Source: Pseudoips prasinana
Lineage: Eukaryota; Arthropoda; Insecta; Lepidoptera; Nolidae
Length of the DNA stretch: 64,000 bases
Direction: 5' to 3'
NCBI GenBank assembly: GCA_951640165.1
Contig: OX621251.1
Span: 26,684,893 to 26,748,892, forward strand
Shown here in pieces: positions 1 to 10,830 of the stretch. The notes below the pieces were generated by a model that ran no database searches, was not told the DNA's origin, and was given only the letters and a program-made list of their open reading frames with translations. The position numbers and the translations under genes are program-made. Position 1 is the stretch's first letter. Every line of letters starts with the position of its first letter.

Positions 1-114
1 GGCGCAGCTAGTAATAAAATACAAAGTAATAATATATCCTGTGCATCGACTTATTTTCGCTATTTAAATGCAAATAGATATAATATTTACGACTAGTCTT
101 AAAAACGATACGAC

Positions 115-355
115 CTTATTCATTTACTAGCTGTACCCCGCGGTTTTACCCGCGTTAAACTTTATAAATTATCACAGCTCCTCCCCCGTAGGTGATAGCG
201 TGATAATATGTAGCCTATATGTTGACCCGATCTCTTAGTAATATTCGTGCAAAATTTGAAGCAAATCCATGCAGTACATTTTGAGTTTAGCCCGGCCATA
301 CATACAGACAAACAGACACACCGACAAAAATTCTAAAAACTATATATTTGGCTTC
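115..355 (+). repeat. Dispersed repeat beginning CTAGCTGTACCCCGCGG
   Basis: Starts with the phrase ctagctgtaccccgcgg and ends in a run of acagacaaacagacacaccgac followed by an A-rich stretch. This matches the 3'-terminal type of repeat very common in insect genomes. Related copies lie at 522-825 (same strand) and about 15345-15545 (opposite strand). Assignment to a LINE or SINE family is not possible from the sequence alone. Confidence 0.6.
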
Positions 356-521
356 AATATCGATTGTAGATCACGTCCCAAGTATTCTTTTAAACAAATA
401 TTTAATGTACAGTTTTGAATTTCCTACGATTTTATTATATGTATAGATTACATACCTTATACCTAACCTAACATTGTTAGTACAATACTTACTAACAGTG
501 TACTCACAATATTAGTTTAAA

Positions 522-825
522 CTAGCTGTGCCCGCGACTTCGTCCGCGTGTTAATTAGTTTATTTAGTAAAAAAAAAATACTTTTCCTAAAATAAAAGTA
601 GCCTAAGTAACTCCTTATTACATCAGCTACCTGCCAATAAAAGTCGCGTCAAAAACTGTCCAGCCATTACAGAGATTAGCCGGAACAAACAGACAGACAA
701 AAATTGTAAAAAAATATATTTTGGTGGATATACCGTATATATATTCATATTTATGTAGTAAAAAACGCTTATTTCAATATTACAAACAGACACTCCAATT
801 TTATTTATTTGTATAGATATAAGTG
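522..825 (+). repeat. Dispersed repeat beginning CTAGCTGTGCCCGCGAC
   Basis: Begins ctagctgtgcccgcgacttc, includes aacagacagacaaaaattg, and ends near the target-like phrase tttgtatagat. It belongs to the same general class as 115-355. The 166 bases between the two copies are A+T-rich and show nothing recognisable. Confidence 0.6.
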
Positions 826-865
826 ATAGAGTTTAGATAAGTCAACTATTTTAAACATTAGTTAC

Positions 866-1085
866 GACGATCACCTCGCTACTAGCTCGGCGCCCTCATG
901 TATCGGGTTTGGGTCCCGCATAGAACAACTATATATGTGACCCATAAATTTTTGTTCTAAGTCTGAATGTGCTTTGTGTCCGTGAATCGCATGTTTGTAA
1001 AGGCCCTGCGATACAAGGATTTATTACACTAGAACGGGCGTTGTCTCTTTTAAGACATACGAAATACGAGATCCTAATTATTTTT
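866..1085 (+). repeat. tRNA-derived SINE, family C (diverged)
   Basis: Carries a B-box-like phrase (cgggtttgggtcccgc). The body follows: ...tgacccataaa...ttgttctaagtctgaatgtgctttgtgtccgtga...tgcgatacaaggatt, shared with the copies at 4778-4990, 1600-1800 and 61640-61840. Its tRNA-like head is degraded. Confidence 0.6.
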
Positions 1086-1119
1086 TGATTTGTGTTATGA
1101 TTGTTTGTTTTTATTAAGA

Positions 1120-1560
1120 TAAGATAAGATCATTTTATTTGCATTAGGCATGGTAATTATACAGGTCTTAGAAATAAAATAGGGTCCACATGTCTAACCA
1201 GATAGACTGGTATACAAATATTAAACTGTTAATTAAGCTGTATTACATTACACTATTTTATGTCCACTAATGAATTACAATTATATATCATTAAAATTAC
1301 GTCAAGAAGTTAGTAAATGGGTACACAAACAATAGTAAAATGTCAGTAAACATAAAATTATACAAATACAATACAAATATACACAATTACACACAGGTAC
1401 AAATCACAATTATTATTAGTATTTATTATTGGACAAACTCTAAAACCACTTTTTATTTAAAAAATAATTTCACCTATAGAAAGCTATATTATCAGCAACT
1501 GACATGGGTGATATAGTATTTCCATAAACTTAGATAAATTGAAAGAAAAAGAAACGATAA
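1120..1560 (-). repeat. Probable LINE 3' end, no coding capacity left
   Basis: The repeated pentamer block aagataagataagatc followed by attttatttgcattaggc resembles the short-period 3' tail of a non-LTR element read on the minus strand. It is comparable with the gtaagtaagtaag tail of the LINE at 17929. The rest is A+T-rich and holds no open frame. Confidence 0.35.
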
Positions 1561-1599
1561 TGTAACCCAATTCTTGCATGCGTAAACTTCTTTTCTTTT

Positions 1600-1800
1600 G
1601 CTTAATGACAACACCCGCACTAGGGAAGTTAGTATCTTGGTACTTTACAAACATTTAACTGACAGACACAAAGTGCATCCAATATTTTTTATTACAACTA
1701 TATATGGGTCACACAAATAGTGGTCCAGCGTGGGAATCGAACCCGGAATACGAAGTGGCGAGGCGACTGCCTAAACCACTGCGCCGCACGCGCCCAACCC
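1600..1800 (-). repeat. tRNA-derived SINE, family C
   Basis: Minus-strand copy. The tRNA-like head at 1722-1795 reads gtggcgcagtggtttaggca on the minus strand, with a B box near gggttcgattccc. The body (gtgacccatatatagttg...) runs to about 1600. Same family as 4778-4990. Confidence 0.65.
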
Positions 1801-1854
1801 CTTGGTTCCTTTCGATTGTCCCATTATTGTTATTTTATAATACTGATTGTTCAC

Positions 1855-2095
1855 ACCGTAGCCTAGTTGGTAGTGCTCCTGCCTACGAAGCTGGTGGTCC
1901 TGGTTTCGAATCCCGGTAAGTGCAAATATTTGTGTGATGAGCTCGAATATTTGTTTCTGAGTCATGGATGTTTTCTATGTATTTAAGTATTTATCTATCT
2001 ATATAAGTATGTATATCGTCGCCTGGTACCCATAGTACAAGCTTTGCTTAGTGTGGGGCTAGGATGATCTGTGTGACATTGTCCCTAGATATTAT
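1855..2095 (+). repeat. tRNA-derived SINE, family A
   Basis: The tRNA-like head has an A box (tagcctagttggtagtgctc) and a B box (ggtttcgaatcc). The body ends ...tggtacccatagtacaagctttgcttag...tgtgtgacattgtccctagatattat with a short ATT tail. Reverse copies lie at 11362-11612 and 16880-17135, and a 3' fragment at 5896-5985. Copies share head, body and tail, which identifies a real SINE family. Confidence 0.75.
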
Positions 2096-2815
2096 ATTAT
2101 TATTAAATACCTTGAAATACCTTGGTGTTGTTATAAAGCTCTATATTTTAAACAACATACACTTGCTTTGTCATGTCGGGTATGGAAGCTCATACTCGTG
2201 TTTAAAACTACGCCATATTACTGATACGAAATTGATTAGACATATGTCAATCTATTATTCAATACTGCATAATGTTAACCAATGAACATTAAAGAGCAGT
2301 AGTAAACTTGCTACTTTCGTCCTTTCCTTTACCTACGCGCCTTCTGTATGATAAATGCAACGTCTTAAATGTCCGCCAACTCTTTATTAAACATGCAATA
2401 CTACAAAAACACATAACGCTCACATACAGTGCTAACATGGTGCTAACCTTATTATCGCCAAGAGACGGAAAGATTTTATCTGCACTTGTACCTCCAAGTC
2501 AAAGTATATTTATAAAACAGGTTTTACCTTTTTCAAGGGCCTTATACCTATTTACGTGTGTAGTAATTTCTTACAAATTTTGACCTATGATGAGTCTGAG
2601 GAATGATTATATCATTCTTAAATAAGTTAATTTTGAAGCTTAATATTTTAGGTCAAATAATTTGTATTATTAAGTATTGTTTAAATAGTTTTAAAAAGAT
2701 AAGTATACAGTTAAACTATTAGAACGCCTGTGGTACAGGTTTACCTAATACAGGCACCAAGTGTTTATAGCTTACCTAGTAATATATATATATAATACAA
2801 GATATTGGCAGCTCA
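2096..2815. other. Gene-free A+T-rich stretch
   Basis: Only short open frames without any recognisable domain, splice signal or repeat are present. I see nothing to annotate here. Confidence 0.5.
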
Positions 2816-2819
2816 TCTG

Positions 2820-3200
2820 TTTAAGGATCGCGGCGAACATTTTGTCGATAAGCATATAAGCTCAGGGTTCTGGATGGCGATAGAAGTCCCTGTGCGTTTC
2901 CGATCATTCTTTCGGCCGAAATACGATATATCGGATTGTGCATAGAGTTACGAGCATTTCCAATAATCTTGGCTTACATTAAGAAACCCCCATCGAACGA
3001 ATCGTCTAGAACGTTCTTCGGTCGTCGCGATGGTGCTTACCGAAAATGTGGGTCGTTTGCCTGCCACAACCACCATGGGACTTGGGTGGTTCATATTTAA
3101 GCCGCTAAAGCTTTTAGACAATTGCTTCATCATAGGCTTGGTAGGCAATGAATGAGGAAAGATTGCTATTGAATGAATTTCGGTGGTCGCAGTCATCTAG
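2820..3200. other. Higher-complexity segment of unknown nature
   Basis: This segment is clearly less A+T-rich than its surroundings. On the minus strand an 82-codon frame (2948-3196) covers most of it, and a GTAAGC that could be a splice donor occurs near 3048. No domain is recognisable and it cannot be joined in phase to the receptor exon at 4549-4668 as the expected next piece. It may be an old transposon fragment or a non-coding conserved block. Confidence 0.25.
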
Positions 3201-3715
3201 TAAAGTCTGCATCCTCAAACAATAGTCAATCAAATCACTTATTAGTTTGTGTTTTTATAAGAATCATGTAATGAATTTGTAGTATCAGTGTTATATACGC
3301 TGATCCTATAACACGGATATTACAATATATCCATCCAAGAAAAGGCACAATAGTATGTTGCTACAAAATAAAACTAAAAAGACACCTCCACTGCTGCCTG
3401 TATTAAATGATAGTAAAACAGAAAGAAAGCAGAGAAAATAAAAGTGCTAATAACTGTCAGTTTTCCAATTACGAGGCGGAACCGAGCTCGTTTTCCAATA
3501 ACAGAATATCGAGGAACAATCTCGGGCTCTCATATTTTTTTTGCTTTTTGTAAAAGTACTTTTTAAAGTAAGGTTTTCAATATATATTGAGTTTAATGAA
3601 GTATACAAAGAAATAAATGAAATGAAATAGCTCTGATATTTCTAGAATACAAATGCGCTAAACAATGGGTTATCTTTATATTAAGTCTTGATATTGTTTC
3701 TACTTACTACTTAAA

Positions 3716-3830
3716 TGGCAGTCTTGCAATTTTATACATTCTACGACAATGTTGCCGCCAATTATTGTTATGGCAGTCCTGCAATTTTATTCATTCTACG
3801 GGCAACATGGCCCCTGTGTATTGTTATATA
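3716..3830. repeat. Local tandem duplication, about 55 bp x 2
   Basis: The phrase tggcagtcttgcaattttat-cattctacg occurs at 3716 and again, slightly diverged (tggcagtcctgcaattttat), at about 3771. This is a two-unit direct repeat. 3201-3715 shows nothing recognisable. Confidence 0.6.
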
Positions 3831-3989
3831 TAACTCTTACAGTTTTTTTGGTTTCTTAGTTTTTACCGGTTCTAGGAGCGACATTTAATAATTGTTTTTT
3901 TAATACCGACGAGTAGGTTACCCGATTACAATATAAGGTATTTTATTTTCTAATTTAACAAGTGCAGCGGTCCGCGAATCCGACTTTAA

Positions 3990-4340
3990 AATACAAATTT
4001 TGGTAGATATATGTAAGTATACAGATTTAAGGTAAATAGCATTCAACATTTAAACTTGGTGGATTGTTCTGACCGTTACGCTGGGTTGGATCGTGATCCA
4101 ATATCAAGATTTGGTTCAAATTTTCTAAGCCGACTTTAAAAAAAGGAGGTTGGTATTTCGACTGATGTATGTACATATATTATGTTTCTACCTGTCTTCA
4201 TGTTACGCGATTTCTTCAGTTTACGAACGGATTTTTTTTTTTTTATTCCAATGGGAATTTTTTTCCGAATGGTCAAATAGATTTTGTTGCAATCGAGTAT
4301 CTTAAACAAAAGTTGAAATTGGTTTTATGATTTTAAGGTT
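3990..4340. repeat. Dispersed repeat with AGCCGACTTTAAAAAAAGGAGG phrase
   Basis: Contains a run of agccgacttt, a poly-A, then ggaggttggtatttcgactg (about 4128-4165). This recurrent phrase is typical of lepidopteran dispersed elements. A second partial copy of the start (ccgactttaaaatacaaattttgg) lies near 3978. No open frame is present. Confidence 0.4.
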
Positions 4341-4548
4341 AATGTTAATATTTATCGTAAAAAACAAAACAGTATAATGGACGATAAGGAAGATTTGAAC
4401 ATTGTCAAGTAAAAGACATTTAATTTTGTATTGACCTTTAACTTATACTCTGGACAAATAGATATATGTAAATGGAGAAAATGATGAGTCTTAATTGCCG
4501 TAACACAAAACTTCTCCAAGTTATTGGTAACTTAAAGAGGAGACATAC

Positions 4549-4668
4549 CTCGTGCATACATGCTGACGTCACGGAGGAGAGCTTCACAAGACTCTCTCTC
4601 GTTGCCATCCAGCTCTCGCACTGCCTTAAGCACACCCTCTTTCCGTAGACCCCACTCTAAACTTTTAC
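4549..4668 (-). CDS. Receptor guanylate cyclase-like gene, internal exon (ligand-binding domain)
   Basis: A 120-nt exon on the minus strand with acceptor ...ttttttgtccttag at its 5' side and donor gtatgt at its 3' side. Read in the phase left by the exon at 14269-14431, it gives a 40-codon open segment containing GKSLEWGLRKEGVLKAVREL and ending ...LLRDVSMYAR. This reads as the continuation of an ANF_receptor (periplasmic-binding-type) ligand-binding domain of membrane guanylate cyclases, where this stretch follows the SDLFSLTVG segment. The exon leaves one base in phase for a further exon, which I could not find in 1-4548, so the gene probably continues beyond the window. Product identity rests on remembered family motifs; another ANF-receptor-domain receptor is possible. 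Confidence 0.6.
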
Positions 4669-4777
4669 CTAAGGACAAAAAATATAGATATTAATTTCAG
4701 TATAATACAGGATTATTTCGTTTGTATACCCAGATGGTTAATAATGATACATAGGCATGTATTAAACATACTTAGAC

Positions 4778-4990
4778 TGCACGTGTGGCGCAGCGGCTAA
4801 GACAGTCGCCTCGCCTCTTCGTGTCGCGGGTTCGATTCCCGCGCCGGACAACTATTCGTGTGACTCATAAATAGTTGTTCTGAGTCTGGATGTAATTTTT
4901 GTCCGTGTATTATATGTTTGTAAAGTACCTCGCGATACAGGGATTAGACTCCCTAGAGTGGGCTAGTCTTTTTAAAAAGAAAAAAAAAAA
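4778..4990 (+). repeat. tRNA-derived SINE, family C
   Basis: The best preserved copy of this family. The head at 4785-4852 has gtggcgcagcggctaagaca (A-box region) and gggttcgattcccg (B box). The body is ...gtgactcataaatagttgttctgagtctggatg..., with the 3' end in tttttaaaaagaaaaaa. It lies about 110 bp downstream in genomic order from the receptor exon, inside its neighbouring intron. Confidence 0.7.
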
Positions 4991-5045
4991 AAATGGTTAT
5001 AATAGAATTTAATATCTTTGACTAAAGCCCTCTTATTCTCTTCTA

Positions 5046-5200
5046 CATGACAGGCCTCGTGGCGTGGTTGACAAATGCTTGCTTTTCACGCCGGAGGTCG
5101 TGGGTTCGATTCCCACCCAGGACAGATATTTGTGCATGAACATGTCTGTTTGTATGTAAATTTGCCAGAAAAAATCAAAATCTGTGTACTAAAAGGGGCG
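5046..5200 (+). repeat. tRNA-derived SINE, family B (5' part)
   Basis: The head reads cgtggcgtggttgacaaatg with B box gggttcgattcccacccagg, followed by acagatatttgtgcatgaacatgtctgtttg. It is truncated compared with the copies at 13166-13385 and 16035-16290. 5201-5590 is A+T-rich and shows nothing else. Confidence 0.65.
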
Positions 5201-5591
5201 ACAAGCAGGTTAAATATTCTTTATGAAATAAAACAAGGCTAAAAATTCATTCCAAGAGTACATACATAATGTCGGAAAAAATTATAACAAACTTCCAGAA
5301 ATTAATAAAAATGAAACTAAATTTAATATCTAAAACAACTCCTATTATCTAAATGCTTCTATTATTGAATTTTTGAATGATTTTTTAATATAATGTGATC
5401 CGTTATAATAGTACAATAAATAAAATAATAATAAAAATAAAATTACAAATATTCTTCTATTTTTAACAGTATTTTGTAATGGCTCTACTACTTTGCCGTG
5501 CCCTACAGGGTCCATAATGTACTTTATATTATAACATCAACTGTAACTAACTTATGGAGTGCAATAAATAATATATTTATATATATATATA

Positions 5592-5833
5592 TGTGTGTGC
5601 TTCGCTACGTATAAGGCATAGTAATAAAAAAATGATTATTAAGTTCATTTATTCAAATTGAAAATATTTTAAATTGCTAAAAGATGTTGATTTTGCACTT
5701 TTTCAAGACTTTTTTTAAATTTTCGTACAAGCCTTCCCTGGACTTCCACGAATAATTCAAGACCAAAATTAGCCAAATCGGTAAAAGCGTTGTTGAGTTA
5801 TAATTATAACATTACAACGAAAAGTGGCATTGA

Positions 5834-5840
<7 letters not shown>
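5592..5840 (+). repeat. Repeat G (dispersed, with terminal TA run)
   Basis: Runs from tgtgcttcgctacgtataag to gaaaagtggcattgatttta and then into an (AT)n tract. The same sequence lies reversed at 10556-10830. It is also the element into which the BEL array inserted (29352-29559 plus 57131-57172). The intact copies prove what the pre-insertion sequence looked like. Confidence 0.7.

Positions 5841-5896
<56 letters not shown>
5838..5896. repeat. (AT)n microsatellite
   Basis: An almost uninterrupted AT dinucleotide run directly after repeat G and before a SINE A fragment. Similar runs follow repeat G at 57180-57208. Confidence 0.9.
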
Positions 5897-5902
<6 letters not shown>

Positions 5903-5985
5903 GAGACAATGTCACACAGATCATCCTAGCCCCAAACTAAGCAAAGCTTGTACTATGGGTACCAGCCGACGATATACATACTTAT
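5897..5985 (-). repeat. SINE family A, 3' fragment
   Basis: Reads gagacaatgtcacacagatc...cttgtactatgggtaccagc on the plus strand, identical in type to the 3' half of 1855-2095 but reversed. The tRNA-like head is missing. 5986-6340 shows no recognisable feature. Confidence 0.65.
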
Positions 5986-6340
5986 ATAAATGATTGAATA
6001 TTTAGATAGTAGTGTGGTTGTAAGTATGTAAGTACTGGCATATCAGCCGTCTTAGTCACGCAGGTTTCGGTTAGATGTGGTAAGCGTCTTAAGTGCATTA
6101 AAAATGGAGCATCGAATGGATTACATAAATTTGAATCCGAACACGGGCCGGATAACACGTGGTTCGTGAACTCGTTTCCCACCCGCACATTATATACCAG
6201 TCCTTTTAAAGATGTCTGAATTTCTGTGAAAATTTTAAGAGCCTCCCAATAAAATGTAGTAGTAGATACCAATATTTACGCGATGTTTAGCTATACTAAG
6301 CGCATATTCACGAAGTTACGAAAACGATAATTAAATAAAA

Positions 6341-6932
6341 CCGGCCAAGTGCGAGTCGGATTCGCCCATGAAGGTTTCCGCAGCAGCAAGTATTTCAGTT
6401 GATTAAATGAAAGGTAAATTGCGGTTTACAATTTAGGACGCATTAAAAAAAAACTACTTACTAGATTCCGTTCAAACCAATTTTCGGTGTTAGTTTACAT
6501 GGTACATCATATATTTTTTTTAGTTTTATCACTCTCTTATTTTAGAAGTTACAGGGGGGACACTCATTTTTCCACTTTGGAAGTGTCTCTCGCACAAACT
6601 ATTCAGTTTAGAAAAAAATGATTTTAGGAACTTCAATATTATTTTTGAAGACCTATCCATAGATACCCCAAAAATATGGGTACGATGAAAAAAAAATTTT
6701 TGAGTTTCAGCTCTATGTTTGGGGAACCCCCAAAATTATTATTATTTTTCTATTTTTGTGTAAAAATCTTAATGCGGTTTACAGAATACATCTACTTACC
6801 AAGTTTCAACAGTACAGCTCTTATAGTTTCGGAAAAAAATGGATGGGACATACGGACGGACAGACAGACAGACAGACATGACGAATCTATAAGGGTTCCG
6901 TTTTTTGCCATTTGGCTACGGAACCCTAAAAA
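6341..6932 (+). repeat. Repeat F (CGGCCAAGTGCGAGTCGG ... CTACGGAACCCTA)
   Basis: A full-length copy of about 590 bp. It starts ccggccaagtgcgagtcgg and ends ggctacggaaccctaaaaa. An internal phrase ggttccg near the 5' end is complementary to cggaacc at the 3' end, which suggests a MITE or SINE-like element. Other copies: 25783-26365, 59631-60130, and a reversed 3' part at 59059-59225. No coding capacity; the short open frames inside are accidental. Confidence 0.75.
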
Positions 6933-7007
6933 CGCTATGCTACGAATTTCAATAAAGATTTTAAGCAATTTAATTAAAATTATTATTTACTATATAAACA
7001 TACTTTT

Positions 7008-7075
7008 TATCGAACCCGAAACACGAGGACGCTGTGGTCTTAACTAAACCACTGCGCGACTCATGCCACCAAATA
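7008..7075 (-). repeat. SINE family C, tRNA-like head fragment
   Basis: Reads tcgaacccgaaacacgag...aaccactgcgcgactcatgcc on the plus strand, i.e. a reversed tRNA-like head. Another tRNA-like phrase (tagtagttagaccgttggac...gagatcaaaccc) lies at about 7298-7350 and may be a further SINE fragment. Confidence 0.45.
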
Positions 7076-7380
7076 TAGCAATTTATTTTCAAAAGAATAA
7101 ACAAAATAATTAGAAATAAGAGAAAATTAAAGATCGATTGTCATTAACAGCGAAACTCTGGAAATGAAAATAATAATTAGGTGTAGAAATTGTATTATTT
7201 TCGTATTTTTTATACATCATTATTTTGTTACCGTTGTGTGTTTAACGATGGTCGTGTTTTACGTAAAAATACAAAGACCTAAAATTAATTCTTGTTACTT
7301 AGTAGTTAGACCGTTGGACTGTGGAGTCAGTGGTGTCGAGATCAAACCCAATTCAAACACTGACTTTTCTAAATATTAGA

Positions 7381-7810
7381 AATAAATAAAATAAAATAAA
7401 AAAGGTTTTTATTCACGTAGACTTTAAAAAAGCGCTTGTAAATAGTCAGAACATGTTTGTAGTAATATAGTTGTATACATTATTATTTCTAGTAACATAG
7501 ATATTTAGGTACACATTGTATGAAAATATTTATAAAATTTATTTTATTATAGCAATGATATTTAGCTAGCTCGTATCAAGTTATTGTCAAGAGATTATGT
7601 TTAATTATCTAGTTTAAGTCTAATATTTTTACTACATATTGTCAATGGTTCTGTCTATATTAAGGTATTATTATTATGACGGACCTTGTGTTAGTAACGG
7701 CGGTCGCGCTTTAATGCTACCACCGGATCCAATGCGCCCCAACTGAGAATACCCAGCGAAACAAACTCAGTGGGTTCATCTACTACCGGTTTCAACACGA
7801 CCCAGTTGAG
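7381..7810 (-). repeat. Repeat E1, 3' part of a non-LTR element (reversed copy)
   Basis: Begins with a reversed A/T tail and aaggtttttattcacgtag, and runs to ctactaccggtttcaacacg. It is the inverted partner of 8499-8930. Other copies: 12900-13075 (3' end only, plus strand) and 26748-27168 (minus strand). Confidence 0.7.
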
Positions 7811-8010
7811 TTGAGTTAAATTATCTCATGTTTACAACGGTGTAGGAAACATCGTGAAGAAATCTTTGCGAGCTTTGTTTAAAAAAGTAAATATACTAAG
7901 GGCGCCATCTGAGTATATATATCAGAATATATTGTATGTTAGGTAAAATATTAATAACTTGTGAAGAAGTGAACTGCATAACATAAATAGAGTAAGTAAG
8001 AGTAATAAGA

Positions 8011-8231
8011 GTCAGCAAAACGAATAAATCATTTTTAGGAGATTGTATTAGGTTTTATAACAAGCTTCCTACTCATATTACTGATCGGCCTGACACAAGT
8101 TTCAAGACACATATTAAACGTGTACTTATGGCTAGGGGTTATTATACCACTAAAGAGTACATCGATGACAAAGGCGCCTGGCGCTCACCACCTACCTGCA
8201 CATTGCTCGCTGGAGATCTTGTAGCCATATA
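8011..8231 (+). pseudogene. Non-LTR retrotransposon, C-terminal coding remnant
   Basis: An open stretch encoding SKTNKSFLGDCIRFYNKLP and ending ...GDLVAI before a stop. The FYNKLP phrase followed by a basic FKTHIKRVL segment is the usual look of the extreme C terminus of insect LINE ORF2. Compare IIHNKLPKAW near the end of the LINE at 17929-20032. No RT motif remains. It lies between the two inverted E1 copies and probably belongs to the plus-strand one. Confidence 0.5.
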
Positions 8232-8498
8232 GACATGACTAATTTGTTGAGTTACGTAACTATCTGTAACTATCTGTAATATGATTGCTAACATATACTA
8301 AATTTAAATTTATTGACACTGTCCAAAATTAATAATGTTATTGTTTCTATGTTTTTCTTTTGTTTCCTAAATATAATCTAAATTAATATTCATTCAGACA
8401 ACCGATCGAGCAGATATTGTGTTTGCCTAATAAATAATTACTTTAAGTGGACCAAATCCCGTGTTCATGCCCGCTTGAGTATGTTTCGCCGGACTGTC

Positions 8499-8930
8499 TC
8501 AAATGGGCCGTGTTGAAACCGGTAGTAGTTAAACTGCTCAGTTTGTTTCGCTGGGTCTTCTCAGTTGGGGCGCATTGGATCCGGTGGTAGCATTAAAGCG
8601 CGACCGTCGTTTTAAACACAAGGTCCGTTATAATAATAATACTGAATTCATACCTTAATATAGACAGAACCATTCAGACAATATGTAGTAAAATCTAAAT
8701 TTCAATAATTAAACCTAAACATAATCTCCTTGACAATAACTTAATACAAGCTAGCTAAATATCACTACCATTATAAAATAAATTGTATAAATGTTTTAAC
8801 ATTCCGTGTACCTAAATATATGTAATAAGTAACTAGAAATAATAACTGTATTACTACAAACATGTTCTGACTATTTACAAGCGCTTTTTTAAAGTCTACG
8901 TGAATAAAAACCTTTTTATTTTATTTATTT
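8499..8930 (+). repeat. Repeat E1, 3' part of a non-LTR element
   Basis: Runs from ctcaaatgggccgtgttgaa to gtgaataaaaacctttttat with a TTTA-type tail. With 8011-8231 just upstream it likely represents the 3' UTR of that LINE. It forms an inverted pair with 7381-7810. Confidence 0.65.
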
Positions 8931-9816
8931 AAAGCTTCATGCCTGAAGTTCTTCAAAATATTCTTCAATGGCATGAGAAGTCTGCCAACCCGCACTGAGG
9001 AAGCCCTCTCCTTAAGTCTGTATTACTATTATTAGTATTACTATTATTAGTACATTACGTAATAATTTCTACGTAAAATATGATGAACGAAAATCCTAAA
9101 AAAAATTTTGCCATACCAACTATTTCACCTTAAACCATGTGATTTACTACCGATACATAACTTCGTTAGAACGGAAAATGACCAAATGAAAAAATAACTG
9201 TTTTCAATTGTTTTTCATCTTACAACGTGCGGCGATCGCTTTTTTATATTTCCAAAATTGTTAATATAAAATTCAAAATTAATATATAAATATATCCATA
9301 AACTTGAGCAAAGGGAGGCTGGATTTATTTATCGTAAACTTTTATTTATCGCTACCCCTTATCAGCACGACTATGTTGGCACCCTGTATATTCTGCTAAA
9401 AATTAAATTACGGTTCCAACGCCAACAAACAAACCTTATTCATTTTAATTACTTACATTGTTTCATTTATATTTCTTCAATTTAGAAACCAAACTTTCCT
9501 GTCATGCATAGATTTTATTTAGATATAGAATATATCTAGATCTGACGGAATTAATGTCAGCCATCCACCGCAATGAAATTTACAGATGATTTTTAAGAAT
9601 GGACATCTGCTGTAAAGCTCAAATTGAAGGATTTATTAGAATTTTATTAGAATTTGGATCCAAAGTTTTTTTAGTTTTTTAGTCACCAAGGCAAGAGAAA
9701 CCAAGAGAGCCAAGAGTTCCTGGCAAGAACCGTGAGTTAACTGCCGTGTTGCCAATCATAAACAAAGATTTTGTAAAATAGCATCCACTATGGGACATAC
9801 TTTTGGAACGAAGTTT
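8931..9816. other. Gene-free A+T-rich stretch
   Basis: Contains short ATT repeats near 9026-9052 and no recognisable coding or repeat structure. Confidence 0.45.
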
Positions 9817-10074
9817 TGGAACGAAGTTCCTTATCGCGCGTTGTGAAAGGGGGCTAGACGGAAAAAATTCTTACGAAAAGTTTTCACGACACATTTTTCA
9901 GCTGTGCGGCGTGCGCATGTTTCTCTGTCTCTCTCTCTCTCTCTCTTATAGAAAGCAAGCCAGATATTTTCATTTCTATTTCGCATTGAACAGTGTGATG
10001 TCGCGACGATTATTTTTGTTCAGTGTATACAGGTTTTTTGTACATAATAAATAATAAGAAATAACTTCGTTCCA
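9817..10074 (+). mobile_element. MITE with TGGAACGAAGTT terminal inverted repeats
   Basis: The left end tggaacgaagtt (9817-9828) and right end aacttcgttcca (10063-10074) are perfect inverted repeats. The body includes a CT-repeat and the phrase ttatcgcgcgttgtg. The same 260-bp unit lies in opposite orientation at 22369-22628. The sequence beyond the right end (tccgggtgtcccttgacacc) is also shared, so the true boundary may lie slightly outside. There is no transposase, so it is non-autonomous. Confidence 0.7.
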
Positions 10075-10109
10075 TCCGGGTGTCCCTTGACACCTCTCAA
10101 GTTTTTTTT

Positions 10110-10440
10110 TTAGTATATAAGGGGCCGACAAACTAGCAAGTCATCACATAAGATCACACCTGGTGGTAAGTGATCATCACCGCTCATGTACACTCGCAAC
10201 ACCAGAGGAGTCGCGGGTGCGTTGCCGGCCTTTGTAAGAGTCATCAAACCAGTGTTGTTGACTCTTTCCCCCACCCCGATGAGATCTGGTGACCTTACTA
10301 ATACGCAGAAACACAACATTTAGTTAAGGAATGTCTTGTGTAAGGTGGAGGTACTTCCGCAGTCATACTGCTCATTGAGCGAATCAACGCTGTGCCATAC
10401 CTCTCTACTGAAGGAAGTTGCCATCCATTGTTTCATAGTC
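10110..10440. repeat. Dispersed repeat with CTCGCAACACCAGAGGAGTCG phrase
   Basis: Contains gtaagtgatcatcaccgctc, actcgcaacaccagaggagt and cgggtgcgttgccggccttt in order. This combination recurs in lepidopteran DNA. The reverse-strand open frame here (10110-10319) is incidental. Confidence 0.5.
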
Positions 10441-10555
10441 CCACGTTGGGTTCCAAATTAATTATGTACATCCCCATTATTAAGTTGGCTCACACCGTGG
10501 GACTTCGTAAATAACTAATTAGCCCCATGTGAACAGGAAATTCATAATAATTTGG

Positions 10556-10830
10556 CACATAGTTTATAAAAATCAATGCCACTTTTCGTTGAAATGTTAT
10601 AACTCAACAACGCCTTTACCGATTTGGCTAATTTTGGTATTGAATTATTCGTGGAAGTCTAGGGAAGGTTTGTACGTAGAGAAAATTTAAAAAAAGTCTT
10701 GTAAAAGTCTAAAATCAACATCTTTTAGCAATTTAAAATATTTTTTTGTTTGAATAAATGAACTTAATAATCATTTTTTTTATTACTATGCCTTTTACGT
10801 AGCGAAGCACGTACAGGGCCGCTAGTAGAT
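10556..10830 (-). repeat. Repeat G, reversed copy
   Basis: Reverse complement of 5592-5840 and of the sequence flanking the BEL array. It runs from aatcaatgccacttttcgtt to gtagcgaagcacgtacaggg. It preserves the uninterrupted phrase caacgcctttaccgatttgg, which is the BEL target site. Confidence 0.7.

Noticed and set aside
2948..3196. Next receptor exon downstream of 4549
   Set aside because: Peptide does not match the expected continuation and phase and splice sites do not fit convincingly.
4785..4855. tRNA-gene-like A and B boxes
   Set aside because: The same head recurs with a shared non-tRNA body and tail in several copies, and the segment does not fold into a full cloverleaf, so these are SINE heads, not tRNA genes.
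5838..5896. CRISPR-like or regulatory array
   Set aside because: Simple AT dinucleotide run; no spaced direct repeats anywhere in the window, and the sequence is of a eukaryote.
6676..7047. 123-codon open frame
   Set aside because: Lies across the 3' part of repeat F, whose other copies do not keep the frame.
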